Of a stretch of 64,000 nt of DNA, positions 1-6,703 are shown piece by piece. The DNA is from Paucibacter sp. TC2R-5 (GTDB taxonomy: Bacteria; Pseudomonadota; Gammaproteobacteria; Burkholderiales; Burkholderiaceae_C): contig NZ_JAJIRQ010000012.1 of NCBI RefSeq assembly GCF_025717605.1, positions 1 through 64,000 of the forward strand. Direction: 5' to 3'. Each line of letters starts with the position of its first letter. Position 1 is the stretch's first letter. A program made the translations under genes and the position numbers. Under the pieces are notes generated by a model. The model worked only from the letters and a program-made list of their open reading frames with translations, ran no database searches and had not been told where the DNA came from.

Positions 1-267
1 GAGGTGGGCGAGTTTGCGGAGCGGGTTATGCAGCGGTCTCAATATACCAATTGACGTAATCAGCCAACTTAGAGCAAAGAAAAATAATGTTGAATTCACA
101 GCCGATATTTCGAAGCGCTCAGCTGGTGTTACATCTTCACCAAGAATTATTCGCTGACGAAGTTCCTTTGCTCGAATACGCTCCGCCATTTTGGGCGGAA
201 ATAGGTCGCCGGCAAATACTCCACACCCAACGCCAAGTACTATTAATATTCCGCTTATCAATGGCAC
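1..267 (-). CDS. Membrane protein of unknown function, 3' end outside the window
   Basis: An open frame of 89 codons runs off the left edge with no stop. The start is taken as GTG at 265-267: an AAGGA-type ribosome binding site lies about 8 bases upstream and an in-frame TGA sits five codons before the GTG, so no earlier start is possible. Two hydrophobic segments are visible, at residues 1-22 (begins VPLISGILIVLGVG) and about 57-76 (contains FFFALSWLITSIGIL), separated by a charged stretch (AERIRAKELRQR), which suggests a small inner-membrane protein. The codons are AT-richer than elsewhere in the window, which hints at recent acquisition. I do not recognise the family. The coherent hydrophobic/charged pattern supports a real gene. 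Confidence 0.6.
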   Translation of the reverse strand, partial: MPLISGILIVLGVGCGVFAGDLFPPKMAERIRAKELRQRIILGEDVTPAERFEISAVNSTLFFFALSWLITSIGILRPLHNPLRKLAHL

Positions 268-520
268 AGTAATATTCCTTCATGTCTTTGCGCGACCACC
301 GATTGTGGTCTTGAATTCACCGATGGCACCGATGGGGTCACCCATTAGCCGCCCCGTCAAGTAACAAATACACGCTCCTGCACTGCAAGAGCGCATTCCT
401 TTCTCTCAAGACTGCATTCATTCCACTTCGTCAAACTCACCGCGCACTTGGTTCTCGATCCATGGTTGCGCCGCAGCGCACCAGTCATCCATCAGGATCA
501 AGGCAGCCCGAGAGAAGGCC
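268..520. other. Intergenic stretch without a recognisable gene
   Basis: It holds the promoter side of the partial membrane-protein gene and about 200 bases in which I see no open frame with coding character. It leads into a run of repeat-like sequence that continues to about 1020. Confidence 0.4.
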
Positions 521-557
521 GGGGTCAGGTCTTGAATATGAAGGCAAGGCCTGCACC
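521..557. repeat. REP/RAYT-type hairpin remnant
   Basis: The motif GGGGTCAGGTCTTGAATATG is followed by AAGGCAAGGCCTGCACCC, so GGGTCAGG pairs imperfectly with CCTGCACCC. From memory, GGGGTCAGGTCTTGAAT is typical of the ends of REP-associated tyrosine transposase elements in Proteobacteria. No transposase gene is present, so this would be a remnant or a non-autonomous copy. A related motif, GGGGTCGGGTTCGATTTGCC, occurs at 936-955. Confidence 0.4.
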
Positions 558-814
558 CAAAAGCGCCGGTTTGAAAGGTGCTAGCGCAGCGCAGCACCCA
601 TCGAGGCGACGCGCAGCGAGCTGAGTTCTTTGGAGTTCACCCCCTTCTGCATGGGCAAGGAGCGGTGAATTTGCTGGGCGTCGCGAAGCGACTTCAAGAA
701 CTGGTTACGCGCCCCTTGTTTGAACGCAGCGTAGCGCAGTGAGTTGGGCGCGGCCCGGCAAATTTGAGCACCGAGCGGACCCGCAGGGCCATGCGGCAGG
801 GTCGCCTTCTCTGG

Positions 815-846
815 CCCACCTCTCTTGGCGAGGCAAGAGAGGTGGG
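815..846. repeat. Perfect 13-bp inverted repeat inside an interspersed repeat-like region
   Basis: CCCACCTCTCTTG (815-827) and CAAGAGAGGTGGG (834-846) form a perfect hairpin with a six-base loop. The surrounding 700-900 stretch (GCAGCGTAGCGCAGTGAG, then a GCCGCCGGGCC/GACCCGG block) resembles extragenic elements I remember as scattered through Burkholderiales genomes. There is no poly-T tail, so it is unlikely to be an ordinary terminator. Confidence 0.4.
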
Positions 847-935
847 TCGGCCGCCGGGCCGAGACCCGGCATCGTGCCGGGAGAACAATCGATTCAAACC
901 GCGCCTATGAGCCAATGCGTCCGAATAGAAAAAAC

Positions 936-955
936 GGGGTCGGGTTCGATTTGCC
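936..955. repeat. Second GGGGTC-type repeat motif
   Basis: GGGGTCGGGTTCGATTTGCC resembles the motif at 521-540 (GGGGTCAGGTCTTG) and lies 81 bases from the end of the thioredoxin-like gene. It may be the other boundary of a decayed element occupying about 520-955. Confidence 0.3.
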
Positions 956-1020
956 AACTCAATTTTCGCCAAGCGCGGAAAACGAACTAGCAGACGGCTC
1001 CCCAAATTTTCAACTCATCC

Positions 1021-1404
1021 CTAACAACTGCTCTGCAATCGCACCAACAAGGCTTGCGCGGCCGGGCTGGCAGCAGCGGCCGGCATCTCGGCGGCCGAAG
1101 CCACCAGCCGCTGAGCGGTGGCCAAATGCGGCGTGACCGGCCCCATAAAACGCAATTGCTCGCCGACGCCAATCAGCAAGGTCGGGAAGGTCTCGACCTC
1201 CAGGTCGCCGACCAACTCCTCGTCATCCTCGATATCAACCCAGACAAAGCGGAAATCGGGATACTGCTGGCGCAAAGCGGCAATCACCTCGTGATAAGCG
1301 TCGCAGGTGCGGCACCAAGCGGCGCAAAGACAGGCCACCAAGGTGGTCTGCGCGCAGCGGTCATGGGCATCGGTGGCAATCATCATGGTGCTAAGCATAG
1401 CCAT
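1021..1404 (-). CDS. Thioredoxin-fold protein with a WCRTC active site
   Basis: About 127 residues with the thioredoxin layout: a beta strand (TLVACLCAAWC), the CxxC site in WCRTC, a helix, then FRFVWVDIEDDEE and a cis-proline turn (VETFPTLLIG). Such proteins reduce or exchange disulfides; with no clear signal peptide it is probably cytosolic. Longer frames exist upstream (to 1494), but that N-terminal part lacks domain character, so I chose the ATG at 1404; ATGs at 1398, 1386 and 1383 are also possible because no clear ribosome binding site is visible. It stands alone on the minus strand, with repeat-rich DNA downstream. The redox partner cannot be told from context. Confidence 0.75.
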   Translation of the reverse strand: MAMLSTMMIATDAHDRCAQTTLVACLCAAWCRTCDAYHEVIAALRQQYPDFRFVWVDIEDDEELVGDLEVETFPTLLIGVGEQLRFMGPVTPHLATAQRLVASAAEMPAAAASPAAQALLVRLQSSC

Positions 1405-1594
1405 GCTGGCCGGCCCTGCCGCAAGGCATGGGGTCTGCGTTGCAAACTGGCGACGCCCGGCCGGGTAAAGACCCCGATGGAAAAACTTCAACAAAATGGT
1501 GCACAGCTGTCAACCGCACCTATTTAGCTCGCGTTGTGCCCTCAGACGGAGCGAGATTGTTGGAATCTCACCCGCAGTAGCAAAGGCAATAGCC

Positions 1595-1768
1595 ATGAAA
1601 ACGCAACAACATTCGTCCGAACCACAGCCCCGCCGCATGCCTTGCCCAGAGCTTCAAGCCGGCCAAGCCGAGTACAAGGGCCGCAAGCACGAGGCTTTTG
1701 AAGCCGGCAACTTCGGCAGCGACCGCCGCAGCTTGGCCCGGGCGATCCGCTTCGACCGCAAGCGTTAA
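1595..1768 (+). CDS. Small basic protein of unknown function (57 aa)
   Basis: An ATG at 1595 is preceded by AAAGGCAA at about the right distance for ribosome binding. The product is rich in Arg, Lys, Glu and Gln and ends in ARAIRFDRKR, with no hydrophobic segment, so it would be a small soluble protein. The antisense frame has a poor composition. A GC-rich inverted repeat follows the stop at once. I know no family for it. It could be a conserved small Burkholderiales protein or a chance frame. Confidence 0.45.
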   Translation: MKTQQHSSEPQPRRMPCPELQAGQAEYKGRKHEAFEAGNFGSDRRSLARAIRFDRKR

Positions 1769-1773
1769 GGCTT

Positions 1774-1800
1774 TTGGCCGCACCAAGCCGGTGCGGCCAA
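1774..1800. terminator. GC-rich hairpin between convergent genes
   Basis: TTGGCCGCACC and GGTGCGGCCAA form a perfect 11-bp stem with loop AAGCC, directly after the small gene and 8 bases from the stop of the SNF2-type gene. There is no proper poly-T run on either side, so the terminator role is inferred from position and stem strength. Confidence 0.45.
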
Positions 1801-1807
1801 GCACCGC

Positions 1808-4762
1808 TCAGCTGCTCAGCGGTGCCATCAGCAGTTCCAAATCCTGCGCAGTGAACTTGGCGCCCTCCGCCTCGTCACTGCCCAGCACCCCTTCCGCCAG
1901 CGCCAATTTGCGCGCTTGCAGCTCCAGCATCCGCTCCTCGATGCTGCCCGCCACCACCAGTTTGTAAACGAATACCGGCTTGTCTTGGCCGATGCGGTGC
2001 GCACGTGCGCTCGCCTGCGCTTCAACGGCCGGATTCCACCAGGGGTCGACATGAATGACCGTGTCGGCCGCCGTCAGATTCAGGCCGACGCCGCCGGCCT
2101 TGAGGCTGATCAGCATCAGGGGCAGCTCCTGCGCTTGAAAGCGCCGCACGATCTCGCCGCGTGCGGTCACCGGCGTGGCGCCGGTCAGCGTCAGATAGGG
2201 CAGCGCCAAGCGGTCCAGTTCCTCGGCGATCAGCGCCAGCATCTCGGCAAACTGCGAAAACACCAGCACGCGTCGGCCCTCGGCCAGCAGTTCGGGCAGC
2301 ATCTCACTCAACAGCTCCAGCTTGGCGCGCTCCATCTCGCAAGGAAGTGAAGGGCCGCCCCGAGCTTGCTTCACCCCCTCGGGGGGCAGCCGGCGCGCGG
2401 CGGCGGCCTGGGGGCGTTCGTTCACCATGGCCAAGCCTTTGACGAGGTAGGGATCACAGCAAACCTGCCGCAGCTTGAGCAGCGCATCCAGCACCGAGAT
2501 CTGCGCGCCGGCAAAACCGCGCCGCGCCAACACCCTCCGCACCTGCTTGTCGGCCGCCACCCGCACGCTTTCGTACAAATCGCGCTGCTGGCCATAGAGC
2601 TGCACGCGCCGCGTCACGGTCGTCAGCGGCGGCAACTCGGTCGCCACGTCCTCCTTGCGCCGGCGCAAGATGAAGGGCCGCACCCGCTGCGCCAAGAGCC
2701 GGGCACGCAAGGTCTCGCCATTGGTTTCGATCGGCTTGCGCCAAAGCCGGGCAAAGCTGCGCGCGTCGCCCAAAAAGCCCGGCATCAAAAAGTCAAACTG
2801 CGCCCAGAGCTCGCCCAGATGGTTCTCCAGCGGTGTACCGGTCAGGCACAAGCGATGCCGGGCCTTCAATTTCCGCACGGCGGCCGCCGCGCGGCTGCTG
2901 GCGTTCTTGACCGTCTGCGCCTCGTCCAGAATCAAGACATGCCAGGGCTGGGCGCTCAGCGCGGCGGCGTCGCGCCAGAGCAGCGGATAGGTGCTGAGCA
3001 CCAGGTCATAGTCAGTCAAATGAGGGAAATGCAGTGCGCGCTGCGGCCCCTGCAAGGACAGCACACGCAGCTGCGGCGCGACCCGCGCGGCCTCGGCCTG
3101 CCAATTGAACAGCAACGAGGTCGGCAGCACGGCCAAGGCTGGGCGGTCGAGCCGGCCGGCCTGCTTTTCGAGCAGCAGATGCGCCAAGGCCTGCGCGGTT
3201 TTGCCCAGGCCCATATCGTCCGCCAGGATGCCGGCCAAACCCTGTTCGCGCAGGTATTGCAGCCAGGCCAAGCCGCTCAGCTGATAGGGCCGCAGCGTCA
3301 GACCCAAACCAAGCGGCGGCGCCACCGAGCGCGGCTCGCCGGCGGCCAGCAGTTTTTGGGCCATCAGACGCAGGTCGGCGTCGCCGTGGATCTGCCAGCC
3401 CGCGCGCTGATCCAAATCCATCACGCCCATCAAGCGGGCGGCGTCCCAGTCGCTCAAGGGCAGCGGCCCCTCGCGGCGACGCGGGTCGGTCAGCAGGTCC
3501 ACCATCGCCGCCACAATGGGCTTCAACACGGCGGCCGGCGCCTCGATGCGGCGCCCGCCCGGGGCATGCAGCACGATGATGGCGTCGTCGTCGATGGCGA
3601 CGATGGCCTCGGCGTCCAGCCAGCGTGCATCACGCTTGAGCAGGTCGGCAATCATGGGGGCCAGATCGAGCATTTCGCCCTCGATCTCGACCCCCAAGCT
3701 CAGCAGCCAAGAGCCTTCGCGAGCCGGCAGGCCGAGACGTTTGATGTCTAACTGCCAGGCTTGGGGGGCGACCGGCCGGTGCGCAAAACCGGGCTGCACG
3801 ACGATGGCCCAGCCCTTGGCCTCCAGCTCGGGCACGCGCTCCAGCCAGAATTCGGCGAAAAAATCTTCTTGCGTCAGCGTCCATAAAGACCCCAAGCCGG
3901 CCGCGTTATCGCTGTGCCGCCATTGCAGCAGCTCGCCGTCCAACGGGATCAGGCCGCAGCTCCAGAGCTGATCGCGCGCCTCGGCCTCGGCCAATAAATC
4001 GCGCGCCAGCAGCCGTTGGCCCAAGACCTGGGTCGGCGGCGGCCGGCTATTCAAGAGCGAGCGCGGCGCCGGCGTGTCCCAAAGCAAGCCGCGGGCGTCC
4101 GCATAGGTCCAGTCGACCTGCGCGACGGTCACTGCATCGCCGCGCGGGCCCAGCTTGCCGCCCGGCGCCAAGCCCAGCAGCCCGTCGCCTCGGCTGAGCG
4201 TGCGCAGGTTCAGGCGCGGGCGAAAGCGGGCCGGCTCGCCTTTGGGCGCAGGTGCTGGTGCTGGTGCGGGCGCAAGGGCCGGCGCTGGCGCGGCCGGCGC
4301 TTGGTCGCTGAGCAGCATATCCATCAACTTGGCGGCATCGGCCTCGGGCAGGCGGGGCAGGGTTTTGAGCTCATCGCGCCCGGCCTTGCGGCGCAGTGCG
4401 GCAACCCAGGTCTGCAGCAAGGCGGCGCGCTGCGGCGCGTCGGCTGCGATCTGCAGCTTCAGCATCACGGCGGCCGCATGTTCGCAAAAATGCCTGACTC
4501 GGCAACTGCACTGGGCGCTGTAATGCGGCCGGCCATCGGCGCCCGCCAAGCCTTGCAGCGCCAGCTCGTAGACCTGCTCGCCGCCACCCGCCACCCGCGC
4601 ACTGGCACCAGACTCGTCTTGCTGCAGCGCCAGAATCTGCGCCTGCAAGCTGCGCCCGCGCTGGAGGCGGTGGCGTTCGAACAATCGGGCCAGCTCGGCT
4701 TCGGTGGGCGGCCAGATGCGCGGGGCAAGGTCGAAATCGGGAGCAATGGACATGGCCGTCAT
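1808..4762 (-). CDS. SWIM-zinc-finger SNF2-family DEAD/DEAH-box helicase
   Basis: A 984-residue ATP-dependent DNA translocase of the bacterial SNF2/RapA-like class. Near the N-terminus C85-x-C87...C93-x-H95 forms a SWIM zinc finger. An Ala/Pro-rich linker of low complexity lies around residues 155-175. The SNF2 N-terminal ATPase core shows the Walker A site DDMGLGKTAQ (about 515-525) and the DEAQ box (about 611). The C-terminal helicase domain shows VFSQFAEML, GGVGLNLTAAD and the arginine-finger region ARAHRIGQ. The start is ATG 4762; an upstream extension to 5026 would overlap the divergent gene. Between the two helicase lobes (about 779-807) lies an unusual segment, AAARRLPPEGVKQARGG, encoded by an interspersed-repeat-like sequence. 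Likely roles are DNA repair or remodelling, as known for the family. Confidence 0.9.
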   Translation of the reverse strand: MTAMSIAPDFDLAPRIWPPTEAELARLFERHRLQRGRSLQAQILALQQDESGASARVAGGGEQVYELALQGLAGADGRPHYSAQCSCRVRHFCEHAAAVMLKLQIAADAPQRAALLQTWVAALRRKAGRDELKTLPRLPEADAAKLMDMLLSDQAPAAPAPALAPAPAPAPAPKGEPARFRPRLNLRTLSRGDGLLGLAPGGKLGPRGDAVTVAQVDWTYADARGLLWDTPAPRSLLNSRPPPTQVLGQRLLARDLLAEAEARDQLWSCGLIPLDGELLQWRHSDNAAGLGSLWTLTQEDFFAEFWLERVPELEAKGWAIVVQPGFAHRPVAPQAWQLDIKRLGLPAREGSWLLSLGVEIEGEMLDLAPMIADLLKRDARWLDAEAIVAIDDDAIIVLHAPGGRRIEAPAAVLKPIVAAMVDLLTDPRRREGPLPLSDWDAARLMGVMDLDQRAGWQIHGDADLRLMAQKLLAAGEPRSVAPPLGLGLTLRPYQLSGLAWLQYLREQGLAGILADDMGLGKTAQALAHLLLEKQAGRLDRPALAVLPTSLLFNWQAEAARVAPQLRVLSLQGPQRALHFPHLTDYDLVLSTYPLLWRDAAALSAQPWHVLILDEAQTVKNASSRAAAAVRKLKARHRLCLTGTPLENHLGELWAQFDFLMPGFLGDARSFARLWRKPIETNGETLRARLLAQRVRPFILRRRKEDVATELPPLTTVTRRVQLYGQQRDLYESVRVAADKQVRRVLARRGFAGAQISVLDALLKLRQVCCDPYLVKGLAMVNERPQAAAARRLPPEGVKQARGGPSLPCEMERAKLELLSEMLPELLAEGRRVLVFSQFAEMLALIAEELDRLALPYLTLTGATPVTARGEIVRRFQAQELPLMLISLKAGGVGLNLTAADTVIHVDPWWNPAVEAQASARAHRIGQDKPVFVYKLVVAGSIEERMLELQARKLALAEGVLGSDEAEGAKFTAQDLELLMAPLSS
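2341..2425. repeat. Interspersed repeat inserted in frame in the SNF2-type gene
   Basis: The DNA contains CCCCGAG (2358-2364) and CTCGGGG (2378-2384) as inverted arms, flanked by GGAAGTGAAGGGCCGC and GGCAGCCGGCGCGCGGCGG. On the minus strand it encodes RRLPPEGVKQARGGPSLP. I remember the same nucleotide and peptide signature as an element between genes in many Comamonadaceae and relatives. Here it lies inside a coding sequence, in frame, in the linker between helicase lobes. No second copy was seen in the window. Confidence 0.5.
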
Positions 4763-4796
4763 TGTCTGTCCTTGCTTTGCTGGCAGACTGCTGCCC

Positions 4797-6065
4797 ATGC
4801 GATTTGTATCGATCCGAAGAATTCTGCTCGGCCTTGGCCTGGGCCTTTTGCTGCTGATTGGCCTGGCCCTCGCTTTGAGCCTGCAGCGCACGCCCTTGGT
4901 CGCCCTTGCCGCCGAACTGCAGCCAGCCGATGTCAAACAAGCCAAAGATGTTTTGCGGCGCAATGATCCGCGCCAACTTGAGACGGGGGCGCAGCGCCTG
5001 TTGAGCTTGCGCGAGCAGGAGCTCAATTTGATGCTGGGTCAGGCAGCCAAGGTCTATGGCCATGCGGCAGCACAGATGCAGCTGCATCCCGGCCGGGCTC
5101 ATTTCCAGGCCAGTTGGCCGGTGGCGAAGCTGGGCCTGTGGTTGAACCTGGACGCCGAGCTGCAAGACGGCAAGGCGCTGCCGGAATTCACCCGCTTTCG
5201 CATCGGCCGGCTGCCGCTACCGGCCGGGCTCGCCAACTGGGGCATGAAGCGCGCCATGCAAAGACTACCCGCCCTGCTTGACCTCCCGCTGAGCGATGTT
5301 TTGCTGGGCGATATGGTCGAGCGGGTTGGCTTTGCCGAGGAGCTATTGCAAATCAAATACCGCTGGAACAAAGACAGCATGGCACGCGTGATGTCCTCCT
5401 TGTGGCCGGCGGCCGAGCAGCAACGCGCGCTGGCCTACCAGGCGCATTTGGCGGCCTGGGTGCAAACATTGCCGGCAGGTCAACCGGTTTCTTTAGCGAG
5501 TTTGATGCCGCCGATGTTTGTGTTGGCCCAGCAGCGCAGCGCTGGTCTGAGCGCGCAGGCGGCGGCGGAAAACCGCGCCGCCATTCTGACGCTGGCGCTT
5601 TACGCCACCGGGGAGAGCTGGGCGCGCGTGATGCCGGCAGCGCAGGCTTGGCCACGGCCGCTGCCTTTGCAAGTGACGCTGAACGGCCGCGACGACTTCG
5701 CCATGCATTTCTTGGTCTCGGCGGCATTGGCGGTCGAAGGCGGCGGGCCGCTTGCGGATGCGATCGGCGTCTACAAGGAGCTGTCCGACTCGCGCGGCGG
5801 CAGCGGCTTCAGCTTCAATGACATCGCCGCCGACCGGGCCGGCACGCGTTTCGGGCTGCTGTCCGAACAATCGCCGGAGAAATTGCAATCACTGCTCAGC
5901 GGTGGCCTGCCCGAGAGTGCCTTCATGCCGGTCGTGTCCGATCTGCCGGAGTTTCTGAGCGAAGGCGAGTTCTTGCAGCGCTATGGCGGCGTCGACGGGC
6001 GGGCTTACAAGCAAATGATCAAAGAGATCGAGGCGCGCCTGAACGCGTTGGCCTTGTCCCATTGA
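4797..6065 (+). CDS. Conserved N-terminally anchored membrane protein of unknown function
   Basis: A 422-residue protein starting MRFVSIRRILLGLG, with one strong hydrophobic helix at residues 8-28 (LLGLGLGLLLLIGLALAL) after a basic N-terminus, so it is probably anchored in the inner membrane with a large periplasmic domain. The rest is soluble with no repeats or catalytic motif that I recognise. Start ATG 4797 is 34 bases from the divergent SNF2-type start, so the two genes share a very short control region. The stop overlaps a possible TTG start of the downstream DTW-domain gene, which suggests cotranscription. No function is assigned. Confidence 0.75.
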   Translation: MRFVSIRRILLGLGLGLLLLIGLALALSLQRTPLVALAAELQPADVKQAKDVLRRNDPRQLETGAQRLLSLREQELNLMLGQAAKVYGHAAAQMQLHPGRAHFQASWPVAKLGLWLNLDAELQDGKALPEFTRFRIGRLPLPAGLANWGMKRAMQRLPALLDLPLSDVLLGDMVERVGFAEELLQIKYRWNKDSMARVMSSLWPAAEQQRALAYQAHLAAWVQTLPAGQPVSLASLMPPMFVLAQQRSAGLSAQAAAENRAAILTLALYATGESWARVMPAAQAWPRPLPLQVTLNGRDDFAMHFLVSAALAVEGGGPLADAIGVYKELSDSRGGSGFSFNDIAADRAGTRFGLLSEQSPEKLQSLLSGGLPESAFMPVVSDLPEFLSEGEFLQRYGGVDGRAYKQMIKEIEARLNALALSH

Positions 6066-6070
6066 AGGCC

Positions 6071-6703
6071 ATGCCGCTACCGCACCGAGCTGTGAAAGAT
6101 CAGCCAGAAGGCCACCCAAGAAGGTCGACTCGGGCCCAATGCCCGAAATGCCAGAGGCCACAGGCGGCCTGCATCTGCGAATGGGTCAGACCGGTCGCTA
6201 ACCGGGTCGAGCTGCTGCTGCTTCAACATCCGTTGGAGCAGGGCCACGCCAAGGGCTCGGCCACGCTCTTGCAAATGTCGCTGCGGCATGGCCGCATCTG
6301 GGTCGGCGAGCGCTTTGACCCACAAGAACTGGCGCAGGCCTTGGCAAGAACTGAGGCTGGTTCAACTTGGCTGCTGTATCCGGAGGATCGTCCACACATC
6401 AGCCCAGGCTTGATGGCCGCAGCGGCCTGCCGACAACTGGTGGTGCTGGATGCCACTTGGCGCAAAAGCCGCAAGATGCTGCTGCTCAACCCTTTGCTCC
6501 AGCATCTGCCCCGCCTCGCCCTGCTGGACCCACCGGCCTCGCGCTACACGGTGCGCAAGGCCCAGCTGGGCCATCAGCTCTCGACGCTGGAGGCCAGCGT
6601 CTTGGCTTTACAGCAGTTGGAAGGGCCGTCAGCCGCCTTCGATGATTTGCTCAAGGGCTTCGACGGTTTTGTTGCGCAACAATCAAGCCGCTTTCAACCC
6701 TGA
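6071..6703 (+). CDS. tapT: DTW-domain protein, probable tRNA-uridine aminocarboxypropyltransferase
   Basis: About 210 residues. An N-terminal zinc-binding cluster (CPKCQRPQAACIC) is followed by the DTW domain, with LLLQHPLEQGHAKGS, the signature DATWRKS, and the C-terminal YTVRKAQ...LSTLEA segment. Proteins of this family (TapT/YfiP, TYW3-like fold) transfer the 3-amino-3-carboxypropyl group of SAM to uridine 47 of tRNA. I used ATG 6071; TTG 6062 is an alternative that overlaps the previous stop. The 3' end overlaps the convergent radical SAM gene by 10 bases. The gene probably forms a transcription unit with the membrane-protein gene upstream; no functional link is evident. Confidence 0.85.
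   Translation: MPLPHRAVKDQPEGHPRRSTRAQCPKCQRPQAACICEWVRPVANRVELLLLQHPLEQGHAKGSATLLQMSLRHGRIWVGERFDPQELAQALARTEAGSTWLLYPEDRPHISPGLMAAAACRQLVVLDATWRKSRKMLLLNPLLQHLPRLALLDPPASRYTVRKAQLGHQLSTLEASVLALQQLEGPSAAFDDLLKGFDGFVAQQSSRFQP

Noticed and set aside
87-272. Plus-strand open frame of 61 codons at the left edge
   Set aside because: The opposite strand has a better frame with a ribosome binding site and membrane helices over the same bases.
2366-3751. Plus-strand open frame of 461 codons opposite the SNF2-type gene
   Set aside because: Antisense to helicase motifs, rich in Gln/His/Arg, no family features.
4245-4310. Short tandem-like repeat of GCTGGTG/GCGGGCGC units
   Set aside because: It encodes an Ala-Pro linker within the SNF2-type protein; low-complexity coding sequence, not a separate element.
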